Shown piece by piece: positions 24,501 to 37,300 of a DNA stretch of 64,000 nucleotides. The stretch comes from Serinus canaria (taxonomy: Eukaryota > Chordata > Aves > Passeriformes > Fringillidae). The translations under genes and the position numbers were made by a program. Below the pieces are notes generated by a model. The model saw nothing but the letters and a program-made list of their open reading frames with translations. It did no database searches and was not told where the DNA came from. Each line of letters begins with the position of its first letter. Positions within the stretch are counted from its first letter, which is position 1. Location of the stretch: contig NC_066336.1 in NCBI RefSeq assembly GCF_022539315.1, positions 4,840,600-4,904,599 of the forward strand. The letters run 5' to 3'.

Positions 24501-27500
24501 CCAAGTTCCTCTTGTGCTTGGAGGTTTTCTTCCCCTCATACCTGCTGTGGATCTGATGGAAGGAAAAGCACCAGGTGAGAAGAGCAGAGTCCCAGGGGAC
24601 ATTAAGAAATGATTTCACAGCCTTGCCAGCTGCATGAGCCCTTGAAGAGCCTCATTTTGAGCACAGATCTCCTCACAGAGCAGACCTAGCAGGAGGGTCT
24701 GTGTTGAAGAAAAAGTAGCAGCCACAAGTACAGAGCTGATGGGCTCAAAAGGGACCCCCTGGGTGCTCCTGGGTCAAGGCAGAGGCACAAGAGAAATGCA
24801 AAATGCATTTGGGAGGACTTGAGCCTGAAGGGCTACAAGGGCTATCAGCCACCACCTTCCCCCTGCTGACACAAAGCCCAGGAGATAAGAGAAGCTTTAG
24901 AAGGGAAAACTGAATTTGGGTCCTATGACAAGATCCACCCTTCCTATCAGCTCTAAATTTCTGGTCAGCACAGAGAACACCCCAAAGCCTTCTGCCCCCC
25001 ACACTCACCTTCCTCCCCACGTACACAGGGATGCCAATGACCATGGCAGGAATGGCAATGCCAGCAATGAGGGAAATGCCCACAGGAGCTCCAATCAACG
25101 TGCCCAGCTGCCAGAGAATCTTCTTTTTACGACTCCATGGCTTTTTGCCCCAGAATGTACAGCCAGAGGGGCTTCATGGAAGGGAAAAAAAATGACATTA
25201 GCACTCCAGCAATTCCTATAAGCTCCTGAGAACCCCAAGTTCAACTTGCACATGAATAAACCCCAAAATTTAGGAAGCAGGTAGACAACACAAATAAGTT
25301 TTCTGCTTCTTTTTCCCCCAAAAGGTGAACATCACACTATTGGGTCTGTTTAATAGTCAGTACACCAAGAGGTGACAAAGGTAATTGTATCAGGAGCTTT
25401 GTTTGGTGTGGGAAGAGCATCTGAATGCTTCAAAGTGGGATCAGAGTTCACCTCCTTGGGTCAGAAACAATAAAATTTCGCTGAAGCAGGAGGGTGAAAG
25501 TCCAGCAGGGGCAGTAAACTCCTGCACAGAGGCTGAGGGAGGCACGTGCTGCTGCCCTGCTCACCTGAGGTAATGCAGATCTGAGATCTCCTTCATGCAG
25601 AGCCAGCAGAACTCGCAGCCGCACACGGCACACGTCATGTGGTTGCAGCTGCCATCGTTCATCTTGATGATGTAAGCACTGCAGCGTGGGCACGGCTTGA
25701 TGTCATCAGCTGAGGGGAGGGAACAGGGGATTCAGATGGCATCTCTGCTCTCAGAGTCAACAATCAGCCAGGGGGGTCTCATCAAGGATTGAAATCCTTC
25801 TTTGCTCTGCAGCAGAACACCTTTGCTGCTGGCAGGGGGAGGCGTGTCTTTAATGGATCTCAGAGAAGATCATTTCGATGTGACAGACCCCACCAGCAGC
25901 AGGGATTGGGAACTGACAGCCACTTTGAAAAGCTCGTTCTAATCTTGAATGGGATGGATTCCAGAATTCATGCCTAAACACAGGGAACAAGTCATACCTG
26001 CCCAGCACAACGAGCCATTACTGAATTGCTCCACGGAGGTGATTCATGGGCCAAGAACAACACGACAACTGGGACAACAGGCACTGGAGAAACCCCAGAC
26101 CTGGCTTTTAGGGGACCAGGGGCTGCAGCCCCACACAGCTGCAGAGGCTGCCCAGGCCCCAGCCTGCTGCTGCCAGAGCAGGATAAGGGGTTTTCATCCC
26201 TTCCTTAATTCAGGCATCATCTGATCGTGGTTATGCAATGGCTGTGCCGTGGTTCAGGGCTCTGCTGGCCCCTGCAAAGCTCAGCAAGATGAAATCCAGC
26301 TGTGAGCCCGGCTCACACCTTATTAATCACCAGGCTGGATCCAGCACGGCGGGGTGGGGAGAAACCACTGTCTCAAAAACCTCCCTTCCCGTGGCTAAGT
26401 GCCCTTCCTGGCAGGGATCTCTTGAACAGCATAGAAAAACTGGGTTTTTCTGCTGGCTGGGGCAGTATCTATGCTGTTCATTCTTAGGGTTCTCTAAATC
26501 TGGGCATGTTGGACCTCGACACACCACTAAGCCACCTCAGAACCACCCACGACAGCTCCACACGGAGCGAATTAATATTTAAACTCCTCACACAGAAAGA
26601 AAAACAGGGTATTTTGTTTGGGGGTAGGGCAGGGCTTTAACAAATGGCCTCACTGCCCACTTCCAGAGTCAATACAGTTATTTTTAAGGAACACAAACTC
26701 AGCAGACACAGCAGCTCCTACCAGGCAGCAGAGGAGTTCTGTGGGTTGGCATTTTTTTTTGGTACCTGCCATTACCAACACCTAACAGTGCACAGAGCAG
26801 AGCTCCCCACACTCAGCTGGCCATGAATGCTGCTCTTCACCACCAGGCAACTTTGAAGCTGCAACAGTAAAAAAGTGACTGCTTGTTCAGGGTTTAGATC
26901 AGCAAAAAAGCAAGAACATCCAAGATCAAAAGAGCCACAAGCAGAGCTGGGGCGGATGAGGGGAGTTGCCGTGACACAAAAGGACCCAGAACACATCATC
27001 ACCTACTGATCTATTTGGTGCTGCTGGAAGAGATCAGATGTGTTCTCACACACAGGAGGAGGGGAAATGACTCTGAGTTTCACAGCTGCTGGAGACACTT
27101 TGAGGGGAGGAGGTTTGCACAGGGGTGCTCCTTCCTCATCACACACACACAGAGCCAAGAAGCCAAAAAATCAGGGTGTGACTCTTGCAGGGCAAGGAGC
27201 CTAGTGGGTCTCTCTGAACTTGGGATGAGGGATGTGGGACTCCAGGCAGCTCTTCAAAATGCACTTTATTCCATCCAAGACATTACAGCAGTCCAGGGTC
27301 GTGGGTGGCAGAGCCTGAGCCTACAGCTGTCAGCTCCAGCTGCAGGCAGGCCTGGAGACCCTTTGGGTTTGGTTATAATGGTTTATATATTTTTCTTTGC
27401 TGAGCATCTTCATACAGCAGAACCAATCTATACCTTAACTTTTATCTATAGCCTATCATAACTACTGTCATTACCATATTCATGTTACTGTTCTCCAATC

Positions 27501-30500
27501 ACCAAAGTCAGTACATTACAGTTTAAGCTCAAAGTTGGTTTTCAGTTTTCTTGCAGTGGAAAATTCTGAGACCTTTTTTCTACCTGCAACATCAGCAGGC
27601 TTGTTTGCCTGTGCTCTCTTTCTGCTTGGTAAAAACATCTTCTTGTTTGGGGTAGGTTTATCCTTAGCTCTCAGCCATAAAAACCCCTTCTAACTAACAC
27701 ACCCTTTGCCTCCTTGGTTACCCACTAAGACTGGCTCAGCAATTCTTTTCTTCTATATCAAATCTTGCCTCCATCTCTATTCCTTCTCCAGATTCTACAT
27801 TCAAAAATCTTTCTGCTAAGCACACATAGCTGTGAGACCTTCTTGTCAAGCTTTCATGCTTCCCAAGAGGGTATTTTAGAGCAGTGGGTGAATGCATACC
27901 TGGCCCAGACTCCTGTCCGTAGCTGAGCCCCGAGGTGTGCTTGGTGCGTACGCGCAGGGTCTGCGCCCGCTGCTGCCGGGCCATGTCACACGTTTGGTTG
28001 GGGTGCCAGATCTGCTTGCAGTGGTAGCAGAACTCTGTCTGGCAGCCCTCCCTCTCACAGGTCAGCTTGGGGCAGCTGGCACAGCCGTAGGCGATCACGG
28101 CGTACCTGCGGGCAGGAATTGAAACACAAAGTTCCCGAGTGAGAGTTCCTTCATTCGCACGCCCAGAGCCACCAGCCCAGCTCCCCCATCCCATTCCTGG
28201 TCACTGCTGCAGCAGCCTCCACACCAGACACATTCCTGTGCTCTGCAGGGCCTGGAATTAAGCAGTGCTAATTGGGTTACTCAGGGCAGGGACCTTTCAT
28301 GCAGGCAGCTTGAGATGCTGAGCTGTTCTCTCCTCAGTAACTGCTGGCAGTTCTCACTGGCAACTCACACAGGGTAGACTTGTCTGGCCCAGTGTGCCCA
28401 GCTAATTCCTTGCTGTTTCCTCCCAGCTGCTCTTTCCAGGCACACACATCCCTCATTTCCTTAGATCTATGGATGGCCCAGAGGAGTCTAGGAAAGCTGA
28501 GCTTGTCCTGGGCACTTCTATCAGCCGAATGATTCTAAAAAGGTGGAATAACAGTTCCAGAATAACAGCTCCAGAATAACAGTTCCATATGTAGCTAAGC
28601 CAACAAGAGAGCTCCTCAGAGCTTCCTTTTCCAAGGAGTGGTGAAAAACAATGCCCTGCTTTTGGAACAAGCCAAAACTGGAGTGAAATAATCAGCTGTG
28701 CAAGACAGAGAGACCAAGCTCAGCCAGCTCACTGTGACAGCAGCGTGACACGCCCAGAAGGAAGTGTCCTGCGTACACAGAAGCCTAAGCAGCATCAGCA
28801 AGCAGTGCTGCAGAAATCTGACTGACAGTCACTGAGGACGAGGCTGTTTCCATTGGCAGGGGCTGACATGAGCAATTCCAGTAGTGCCTTCCCAGTCCTG
28901 CAACACATATGGCAAAAAGGGTATTTTTGTTAGTGGTCAGAGGAGAATAACTCCTATTTAAGGTTTCATATTTAGAGCTTGTGTGGCTGGAGTTGTATTT
29001 GCCTCTTCTTCTCCGAGGCAGCAGCGTGAGAACCACTGAATGTGTCATACCACAATGATTCATATCCCGTGGGAGTTTGAGCAACTTCATCCTGCCAGGC
29101 TACGACAGCATCGCCAGAGAAACAACATCTGAGGGCTGGCAGGCACGACTGCAGCTCTACCTGTGCATCCACACACCTGCACCTGAGCCCAGCAGGGGGA
29201 GAGATGGGAAAACTCCATCCCTGGAAGTGTCCTAGGATGAATTTTAAGGTCCCTTCCAACCCAAACCACTCTGTTCCTATTTGATAATTCTGTGATGGAA
29301 ATGACCCAGGGGGTTGGGAGGGATGAATTTGATTCCTGTGCACCTTGTCTAAGGAATATCCCACTAAATCTCCTCACCCTGCCACTACCCCCATGGCCTG
29401 CCCTTGGCAAAACAGAAAGGAAAAGCTTCATCTGCCCAGCTGTGTGGTGACACTGCTATTTCAAACCATAACAGCAGCCTAGGAGAGCTCAGTGTAATAT
29501 ATTAAGCACATTCTAAATTAACTCCTCGCTCAAGATGTTGGGGTTTTTTTTTTTAAACACTCAAGAAATGAAAATCATCAGCATTTATATTTTATTGCTG
29601 GAGCTGAAATGACAAATATCATGCACAAGCCCACAGCTGTGGGGAAAGAAGCTCCAGGACTGTCTAGTGGGGATAGAAATAACACATCTCCACGTCAAGG
29701 TCCACTAGAAAGTGGGTTTTGAAGTGAAATGCTGAGGAATAGTCATGGCAGGACCTGGATGGACAATGGTTCTCCTCTTCCACTGGCTTAAATGGCCATT
29801 TTCAGGCTCAATTCCTTTAGGTAAGAAGAGAAACTGAGTTCTCCTCCCTGAGTTTCCCCACAAAGCAATGTGAGTGTCTTCCTGAGACCCCAGGAAAGGC
29901 ACAGCTCCATTTCCAGCCCCCTCCTTGGATGGCCATGAGTTTCCTCTGTCCCTCCTCCTGCCCATTCACGGATCTCAGCCCACACACCTCTGTTCTCTTT
30001 AAAGGTTCTGTTTTTCTCCCAAGCTTTTGGGAAGGCTGCAGTGTGACAAACACTAGAGAGCGATACCAGCAAGGGGGGAGAAAAACCCCTGGAGCTGCAA
30101 ACACAGAAAATTATTTGTTTTGCGATTGATGGCGCATCAATTGACCAGGGTTTCCATGGCAACACGCACCGGTGTTGTGTTGTTGTCCTCCTCCTCCTCC
30201 TCCTCCTCCCGGGCAGTACAGCCAGGCTCTTTCATTTAGGAAATGCTGCCACCTCGGTGGGGGTGACCAGAGAATGCCACCCCAGCCCTTGTGGGGTGCC
30301 TCAGTGGCACTGGAAATGATACAACTTTTGGCATTTTTGTTGTAACTTCACTCAGGGGTTTTGTTGGCCTTTGCCCGGGGGGAGGGGAATTGAAGTTTCT
30401 CTTCAAAAGCCTGGGTGAGGCCTCATGAGCTGAACATCAACAGATTGGGAGGAGCCAGGAGAAACACAGGAAATAGAGGGACATCAACAAACATCACCCC

Positions 30501-33439
30501 CTGGTGAGGCTGGAGACACCTGGTCTGGAGAAAGATCGATAAGAGAACCAAAGAATGAGGGCTGAATTAGCATCGAAGGGATTAATAACCAATAGGAGAT
30601 GGAATCCTTGTGGAATTTATGACCAACGAACATGAATTTCGTTGGGGTTTTTAATGTATAAATATGTGAAAAGTCTGGTAAAGAACCAGCTGGGATGGGA
30701 GGATTTTCACTGCACAGGGCATGTGTGGATGAAATGATTTCTGCTGCACATCCTGGCCAGAATAAAGGAATGCCTTGATTCTCTGACACTGAAATGACGT
30801 TGCTGGTGAGTTCCAGTTCGGGTGACAATGGTGGGTGACATCCAGTGCCAAACATCACTCTGCCGTGCCCCCAGCCCTACACTCTGTACTACTCCAGCGC
30901 TACTACAGCGGGGAAAGCCCGCTGTAAATAATTCATACCCTGATTTTACATAAGCACAGCCACACAAGCTCTGCCGGGAAGAATGAATAGGGTGATTAAT
31001 TCCTCTCCCTGCCGGAGGGCTGATTCCAACAGCCTTTGTTCGAGCGCTACAGACGCACCAGCAGCGCTGGTCCACTAGAGCTGTCTCCAACATCTCCAAC
31101 AGCCCCGCGGTCGCTTCTTGCTCTTCTGGGCAGCTGGGAGGAGGATGCGAGCATGTCACCCGGCTCACCCTGCTCCCTGAGTAACCAGGGAGGAGGCTAT
31201 AGCTCAGAGAAAGAGCCGTGTGTGACAGCAGCCCGCCCAAACCCCCCCCAGAGGAAGGGATCAGGCTGCCTTGCTGTCACAGAGGCAACGCCCTCCGGGC
31301 CGCGCTGGAGCTGGCTCCTTCCAACCAGCCAGCCCGGGTGACGCCGCTGTTTGTGCACCTTATCCTGGGCACAGATAACATCACAACACTCAAGGAGCTG
31401 AGATTCGGTGAGCAGGAACCGGATTTTCTCCAGCCGGTTACCAGCACAGGCATTCCCTCCGTGGCTGCTCCATCTCTCTGATCTTATCCCCAGCGCTGCT
31501 GAAATATCGAGATCTTGCACTTGATTTGGCTTCAGAAAGGAGCAAAGGTGTTGTTTGCTGTTAACTTCACCCTCTGAAGGGACAAGCCCTTATACAGGAT
31601 GCTCGAGAGGCCCTGAAATGGGTAACCTGAGCCAGGTTCACTGATTTGCATTGGATGCCTATTACAAGGCTCTGATTAAATCTTCACAATCCTCCCACCA
31701 ACTTTTCCATTCCGACTACTAGGTCAGACTTTCCTTTCATGTTCTTGCTACCCAAAATTGCTATCCAAGCTGAGTCGTAGCTCAACTTCACAGCACTTCT
31801 CTTAAGTTCCCCGACCAAGCCCTTTTCCAGGCAGCTTTGGCTCACGCCCAAAACAGAAACTAACAGAGCTCGTTTAAAAGAAAAGGGAAGAGAAAATGAA
31901 AGCAACACGTTCATAACTACACAATCATCAGGCTTGGCTGGGCTGACTTCTGGACAGACAGACGTTTTCTCACTTGGGCAACGGACAGTGAGTCAACATC
32001 ACTCCTCTCTGCTGTGTATTCCTGTCCTCATTGGGAAAAAGTGACTGGTTACTGTTCCTTTTTCCCCACCACTGGAGGCTGCAGCGTTGTCCCCATGCAC
32101 TGTCCCCAGGACTGGCAGAGAATGCACAGCTGGGAAAGTCCACACTTACCATTTGTGCAGGAAAAATGGTTTCTGTTCTATTAGGGAAGCGATGGCTCTG
32201 CTAAAACCCCCTTCACGTCATATCACTCCTACCCAATCTGTCTGTGTTTTCACAATCCCCAAGGTCAAATCCTGGAGCTCTTGAGAGATAATGGGGATAG
32301 ATGGAATTTTGGTACCCAAGGCTTATCAGCTGTCCCGAACAGACTGCAGATAAGCAAAGAAACCCTGCAGAGAGGGCTCTTCATGGGACACAGCGGGACC
32401 AGAAGTGTATCATCCGCAGCACCCTACTGAGGGTGAGCCACCCGTCCCTGTGCCGTCCTGGGACCCACGTGGGCACGGCCAGGACAGTGATCCCAGGGCC
32501 ATCCCAGCTGGGATGCCATCCCCAGGACTTGCTGGGATAGGCAGCAACCACAGCGGGTTCCACTTCACCCAGCTATCCCAGCACGTGTAGGGGACAGGCA
32601 GCATCCCTCCAGGGTGCGGTCTACCTTCCCCAAGACGGCCCAGGACAGAGAGACGGGGCAGCACCTTAAGGAGACAGCAGGTTTCCCTGCCAAGCTGTCC
32701 CACGATGGAAGGGACACGCTGTCCCAGGACAGGAGGACAGAACCCTACGGGGACAGCGGTTCCCCACTCCCCAAGCTGTCCCAGCATAGAGAGACGAGCA
32801 GGTCCCCGCTGCCCGGGCTGTCCCAGCACGGAGTGGCATCACCCCACCGCCACCGCTCGTACCCCGCATCACTCACCCGCAGTCGGGGGCCGGACACCAG
32901 CGGCAGTCGGGGTCGGCGGCGAGGCAGCGGCGCAGCATGAACTCCTCGTACTTGGCGACGAGGTGCGGGGAGTCGCGGAGCAGGCGGCGGATGTCGGCGG
33001 GGTTGAGGCGCTCGCTGCACTCGGGGCAGCAGATGTTGACGCGGGACTCGGTGATCTCGATGCGCAGGTACTGCCGCAGGCAGGCCCCGCACGACCGGTG
33101 CGGGCACGACAGCAGCCGAGGCGCGTTCTCCGCCGGCTGCCGCACCAGGCACAGCGGGCACTCCAGCTCCTCCTCGCCCTCCGGGACCACCGGAGCCTCC
33201 TCGGGGGGCGGCGGTGGCGGCGGCGGCGGCGGGGCCGGCGGGGCGGCGGGGGGCGGCGGCGGGGCGGCCGGGGGCGGCTCGGCCTTGGCTCGGCGGCGGC
33301 CGCCGGCGGCGGAGGCGGCGGCGGCGGAGAAGACGCTCTGGAAGGAGAGGCGGCGGCGGCGGCCGGGCTTGGGGCACTTGGCGGCAGCCGAGTGGATGGA
33401 TGAGGAGCGCGGCGACTCGGAGTCCCGCTCGGAGCCCAT
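21518..33439 (-). CDS. RNF19B: RNF19B, RBR E3 ubiquitin-protein ligase (NKLAM)
   Basis: An RBR (RING-IBR-RING2) ubiquitin ligase anchored in membranes and known from cytolytic lymphocytes and macrophages. Nine coding exons: 32877-33439, 27900-28105, 25565-25709, 25009-25171, 24438-24552, 23843-23983, 23481-23688, 22397-22528 and 21518-22001, summing to 2157 nt and 718 residues (human about 732). All junction phases agree. The N-terminus is basic and proline-rich, with a Pro/Ala tract at about 56-79. RING1 starts at C94 (ECPLC), the IBR is encoded mainly by exon 2 ([20 protein letters not shown]), and RING2 runs from C263 with the expected catalytic Cys278 in GSCNHMTC. Hydrophobic segments lie at about 328-355 and 376-416. 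The long acidic/Ser-rich tail has 14 consecutive Glu at about 598-611 and ends CIEARV. RNF19A is the paralogue; synteny and tail favour RNF19B. Introns carry CR1 and LTR pieces. Confidence 0.97.
21842..21883 (-). repeat. Coding trinucleotide repeat, poly-Glu in RNF19B
   Basis: Fourteen consecutive Glu codons (13 GAG, one GAA), seen as CTC repeats on the plus strand, followed by two Asp codons. A likely length-variable site in the cytoplasmic tail. Confidence 0.9.
23092..23285 (-). mobile_element. CR1 LINE 3'-end fragment, RNF19B intron 7
   Basis: The plus strand reads as the reverse complement of an avian CR1 3' end. It begins with the terminal ATTCTATG-like motif region (AATCATGGAATGGTTTGGG) and continues with GGACCTTAAAGATCATCCAG. 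The element therefore lies on the minus strand, in the same sense as RNF19B. It is truncated at its 5' end, as nearly all CR1 copies are. Confidence 0.9.
27180..27700 (-). mobile_element. Probable solo LTR of an endogenous retrovirus, RNF19B intron 2
   Basis: An A/T-rich block unlike its surroundings. On the minus strand it has a TG start near 27700, a TATA-like TATATAAAC at 27381-27390 and AATAAA at 27265-27270, about 115 bp apart as in an LTR. No gag, pol or env coding is visible and no target duplication was found, so the ends are approximate. It lies in the same sense as RNF19B. Family is not assigned. Confidence 0.55.
29231..29297 (+). mobile_element. CR1 LINE 3' tail fragment, RNF19B intron 1
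   Basis: Contains the CR1 end sequence TTTAAGGTCCCTTCCAACCC and AAACCACTCTG, followed by TAATTCTGTGATG, a diverged form of the terminal octamer. Antisense to RNF19B. Confidence 0.85.
30178..30212 (+). repeat. (TCC)n microsatellite in RNF19B intron 1
   Basis: About nine TCC units preceded by TTGTTGT. A pure simple repeat with no coding role. Confidence 0.9.
30345..30860 (+). mobile_element. Probable solo LTR, RNF19B intron 1, antisense to the gene
   Basis: Arranged like a retroviral LTR on the plus strand: a CCAAT box (30589-30594), TATAAATA (30657-30664) and AATAAA (30761-30766) in order and at suitable spacing. No internal retroviral genes lie on either side. The ends are uncertain because no clear target duplication was seen. 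It differs in sequence from the other LTR-like block at 27.2-27.7 kb, so it is a separate insertion. Confidence 0.55.
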
Positions 33440-33760
33440 GGCGGCGAGGTTAGCTCGGCGGTGTCACCGGCGGCGGGGTCCGAGGTGGAAGCAGCGGATC
33501 AGTCCGGGGGCTCCGGGCGCCGCGTCCCGCCGGGCGCTGCCTCGGCCGCGCTGTAACGAGAGCGGCGCCGGGGCCGGGTGAGCGCGGCCCCGCCTCGTCC
33601 CGCCCCGCACCGGGCGCGGCCGCCGCCGCCGCCATTTCGGTTGTGGGCACCGCCCCCGGGCAGTCCCGGAGCCTGCGGTTCCCGTCCGAGTGACCCCGTC
33701 CCGCGACTGCAGTGCCTGAAAGTGGCTCTAAAGCGTCTCAGTGAGGGAGAGCTGAGCCTC
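33440..33760 (-). promoter_or_regulatory. RNF19B CpG-island promoter
   Basis: CpG-dense DNA from exon 1 to about 33710. It includes GCCGCCGCCGCCATTT at about 33620-33637, whose reverse complement resembles a YY1 site (AAATGGCGGC) of the kind found at TATA-less promoters. No TATA box is seen. The TSS is probably between 33450 and 33650. Confidence 0.55.
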
Positions 33761-33787
33761 CGCTCTGCTTCTGGGCTCCTCTCTGTG

Positions 33788-34225
33788 CCCCCCGCCCCTC
33801 AGCGCCATTGCTCCCCTCAGCGCCATTGCTCCCCTCAGCCATTGGCTCCTCTCAGCGCCCTTGGCTCCTCTCAGCGCCCTTGCTCCCCTCAGCGCCCTTG
33901 GCTCCCCTCAGCGCCATTGCTCCCCTCAGCGCCATTGCTCCCCTCAGCCCCTGGCTCCCCTCAGCGCCATTGCTCCCCTCAGCGCCATTGCTCCCCTCAG
34001 CCCCTGGCTCCCCTCAGACCCTGGCTCCCCTCAGTGCCATTTTTCCTCTCAGCGTCCAACTCTCCTCAGGTTCCCGGTTTCATCAGCAATCCCTGCTCCC
34101 CTCAGTGCCCCCATGTCCCCTAAACACCCCTGTCTCCCTTCAGCTCCCCATTTCCCCTCAGCGCCCTTGGCTCCTCTCAACACATGGCTCCCCTCAGCGC
34201 TCCCATTTTCCCGTCAGCGCCCCGA
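33788..34225 (+). repeat. 18-19-bp minisatellite upstream of RNF19B
   Basis: More than 20 degenerate copies of CTCAGCGCCATTGCTCCC and variants (CGCCCTTGGCTCC, CCCCTGGCTCC). The array begins right at the edge of the RNF19B CpG island, about 350 bp upstream of the start codon, and decays after about 34060. Confidence 0.9.
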
Positions 34226-34297
34226 TTCCCTCAATGTTTGGGTAACACTCTCAGGCACATGGTGGCATTCATGGGGTGTCCTGCATAAGGCCACGTA

Positions 34298-34360
34298 AGA
34301 CCAGGAGTTGGACTTGATGTTCCTAATGGGTTCCTTCCATCTCAGCTTATTCTATGATTC
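34298..34360 (+). mobile_element. CR1 LINE 3' tail fragment
   Basis: AGGAGTTGGACTTGATGTTC, then TGGGTTCCTTCCATCTCAG and TTCTATGATTCTC, the diagnostic 3' end of an avian CR1. Only the last ~60 bp remain. Confidence 0.9.
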
Positions 34361-37300
34361 TCCCTTCAGAATTACATCTTCTCCTCAGCATCCCTCACTC
34401 AGCACTGCCATGGCTGCCTCACCCAGGACCTGGAATTGGGGGAATCTTCTGGCTGGATTATGCAGGGGAAAAAAAGGTTTCTATTTTAAAAAAGTAGGGG
34501 CATTTTGCTTTTTAACATCTCTCATTGTTGAGGGGTATCTATAACCTCAGGAGCCCCCTGTAAATCCATCCATCCCAGTGGAGCACCTTGTCCCTCTCTG
34601 TGTGTCCCTCCTTGATAACGTTTCTGAAGATCATGTAAAGATTTACTCAGCTGGGAACTCCTCCCTGAGTGCCAGGTTTAGAGGCACTGAAACTACAACC
34701 CACAATCTCACTGCACTCATGCAGAAAGTTAAAAGCCTTCACTTCCTTCCAGGGTTCCCCCGTGCCCAGAGGGGTCTGCCAGCCTCACATCCCATCCAAA
34801 GGCAGATAAACTAACAGGAAGGATGCTGCTTCTTATTATGCAGGGGAGGTGAAGCAGAAAGATCTGCTGTGTCTACGAAGAGCCTCTTAAATCAGCACAG
34901 AAGGAGCTGCCTTGCCTTAGACTGTCAGCTCTGACTGGACAGACTGTGGTTATTCATGTGACAAGTGTGGCTCCATCACTGTCTCCCAGCTATCACCGTT
35001 CCTGAAATCATCTCCCTCAGCAAAGCCTGTTTGCATGATTATTATTACCAGGATCCTTCCAAGAGCTGGGATGGGAACAAGGAACCAGGATTTCGGTGCT
35101 GGTGCTGCTGGATTGCTCTAGGCAAAGACCCCAGATCTGTCGGCACAGCGAGGATAATGATGACACTTCCCTGTCTGATGGGTGAATGAAGGCACAGAAG
35201 GAGTAAATCACCTGCACAAATGAAGCTTCCTCCTCTCCTAAACACCCTACAGCAATCCTGCTTTTCCCTGTGCTCCTTCTTCATTAATTCTGTGCCTGCC
35301 ATACACCCTCCCTTACTGCTTATCCCGAGATGTCTGCTACACCCAAGTCCTTCCCCAGAGATTGCATTCCCCAGACATTTGTCAGCTCTTCACATTCCTG
35401 CCACAGCACACAGGGCTTTGGACCAGCTGGAAGTTTTGGACCACACTTAGGTTTGTCCTCAGAGTGGTAAATTCCTGCCTGGGATCAAAAAACCCTGTTA
35501 ATTAGCAAGTTAATTTGGCGAGGGCCAAACAGCTCTGCTCCAAGAGAAGCAGGGATGCTTCCAGGGTGTCTGTGGAGCACATTTTCCCTGAGCAGTGGTC
35601 CTTGGGCAGGCATGAAGATTTCCCTGATACTTCGTGATGTGGAACTCCCAGAGGAAAAGGACCCTTTTCCTTGGGAAAGGAGGGCTAGATGAAGAAGGGA
35701 GAGATGTTATACTGGTGTAAAATGAGATTATATTGAAATTAACTACTCCTGTCTTGAGACAAGCCAGGTATGAGGCATTTTCAAATGGCTGTCACTGCCC
35801 ATCTGTAGCAGGGACTGTCTTGCTTTGATGATTTCACTAGAAAAATCACACTCTTGACTGAAATAGAGAAACCTGAACAGGACTTGTGTGGGACGGATCT
35901 CCCAGACAGCGCTGTGCCAGCTCAGCCCTACGTCCTCTGCAGCGCAGAAGCAGACTCTAACTAATTGTGGGAAGGTTTTAGCTCAAAAGCTAATGTGAGA
36001 CAGGCCTGAATTACCAGTAGTGCAGACACAGAGAAACAGAGAGCAAAACCATCTGGAGCTCCTGGGAAAGGATGGGCTGATGGGGCAGAAATGACTCTTC
36101 ACTGCCTTATATGAGGAATCATGATACCAGCAAGGCTGGGGGAGGCCAGGGTAAATCCGAGTGACTTCAGAGCCATCTTCCCTCCTCCCAAGCTGTGCAG
36201 AGCTCTTGCCAGTGGTGATATATTTGAGGGAACTCAGTGCTTTTATGGAGCTCTGAGATACAGATTTCCAACTTTCTGGACCCTGCTGTGGTCCAGACAT
36301 CCCCAGCTACTTAAAAACAAGTTCTCCATGGCAGAGGTGTTTCTCCATGGCGAGTTTCCACAGGCCCTGCCAGGAGCAAAGGCTCCTGTTCCTGACTAGC
36401 AGTTTGAACCCGGTAGTTTGTTTTGATTTAAAAAAAACAACAAAACACCACCCCAAGACAAACAGCCAGGAGCTGGAAGCAGAGGGCAGGGAGGAAAAGA
36501 GGCTGATTGGGAAGTCACCGGATTGGGAGTGAGATCAGCTCAGCCCCTCCCCGGAGCTGCGGGGAAGCTGCCACCAGCCTGACCGTTAAACTGGGGGATA
36601 TTTGAAAAGATAAACCCAAACCAAACAAACAAAAAAGATACAGAAGGCGGGGGCGTGGCGGGGGGGATTCAAACGCTGCAGCGAATCGTTCTGCAAATCC
36701 CAGCTCCAACAGGCAAATTTGCTTTTGCTTACGCTGGCAGAAAGCTGGAAGATTGCTGACTTCCGACCCCGCTGGATTTGGCACAAGCGGCTTTTAAAGC
36801 TGCCTGAGAGCGCTGTATCCCCCAGGAAGGCTTCCAGGGAGAAGGCTTTGTCCAGACACCGGTTGGAGCCACCCCACACTGCCCAGTGCCGTTCCCAGCC
36901 TGGATGGAGCCACTGGGGGAGGCTGAGCCGGGCTGGACCTGCTTTTGGGAGGTATTTCTCTTTCCAGAGAAATATCCTCGTCACCCACACCCCAAAACCC
37001 CCCTGCAAAGCAGAGTGACAGCTCTGTCGCTGTCGAGGAGGAAGCGCCTCTGGTGATGTAATGAAAATTCCCCTTGGTAATTCAGAGAGTGAAAGCAGAG
37101 GCTGAGCTGCTGGGAAGGGATTGTGAAAGTCAGACTGCATGGAGGAACCGGGGTGTGCCTGGCCGGGAATCTCGCTGTGGCAGGAGGCATGTCAGTTTGG
37201 GTTTGCAGCCGATAAAACTGAAATTCCAGCTCCTACCACATCCCTTTTGCCCACCTTTCCCCCCATCCTGGTGACCCAGATATCACAGGTATAGGAAATA

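Noticed and set aside
27180..30860. A full-length endogenous retrovirus between the two LTR-like blocks
   Set aside because: The two blocks differ in sequence and orientation, and the DNA between them includes RNF19B exon 2 and no retroviral genes. They are separate solo insertions.
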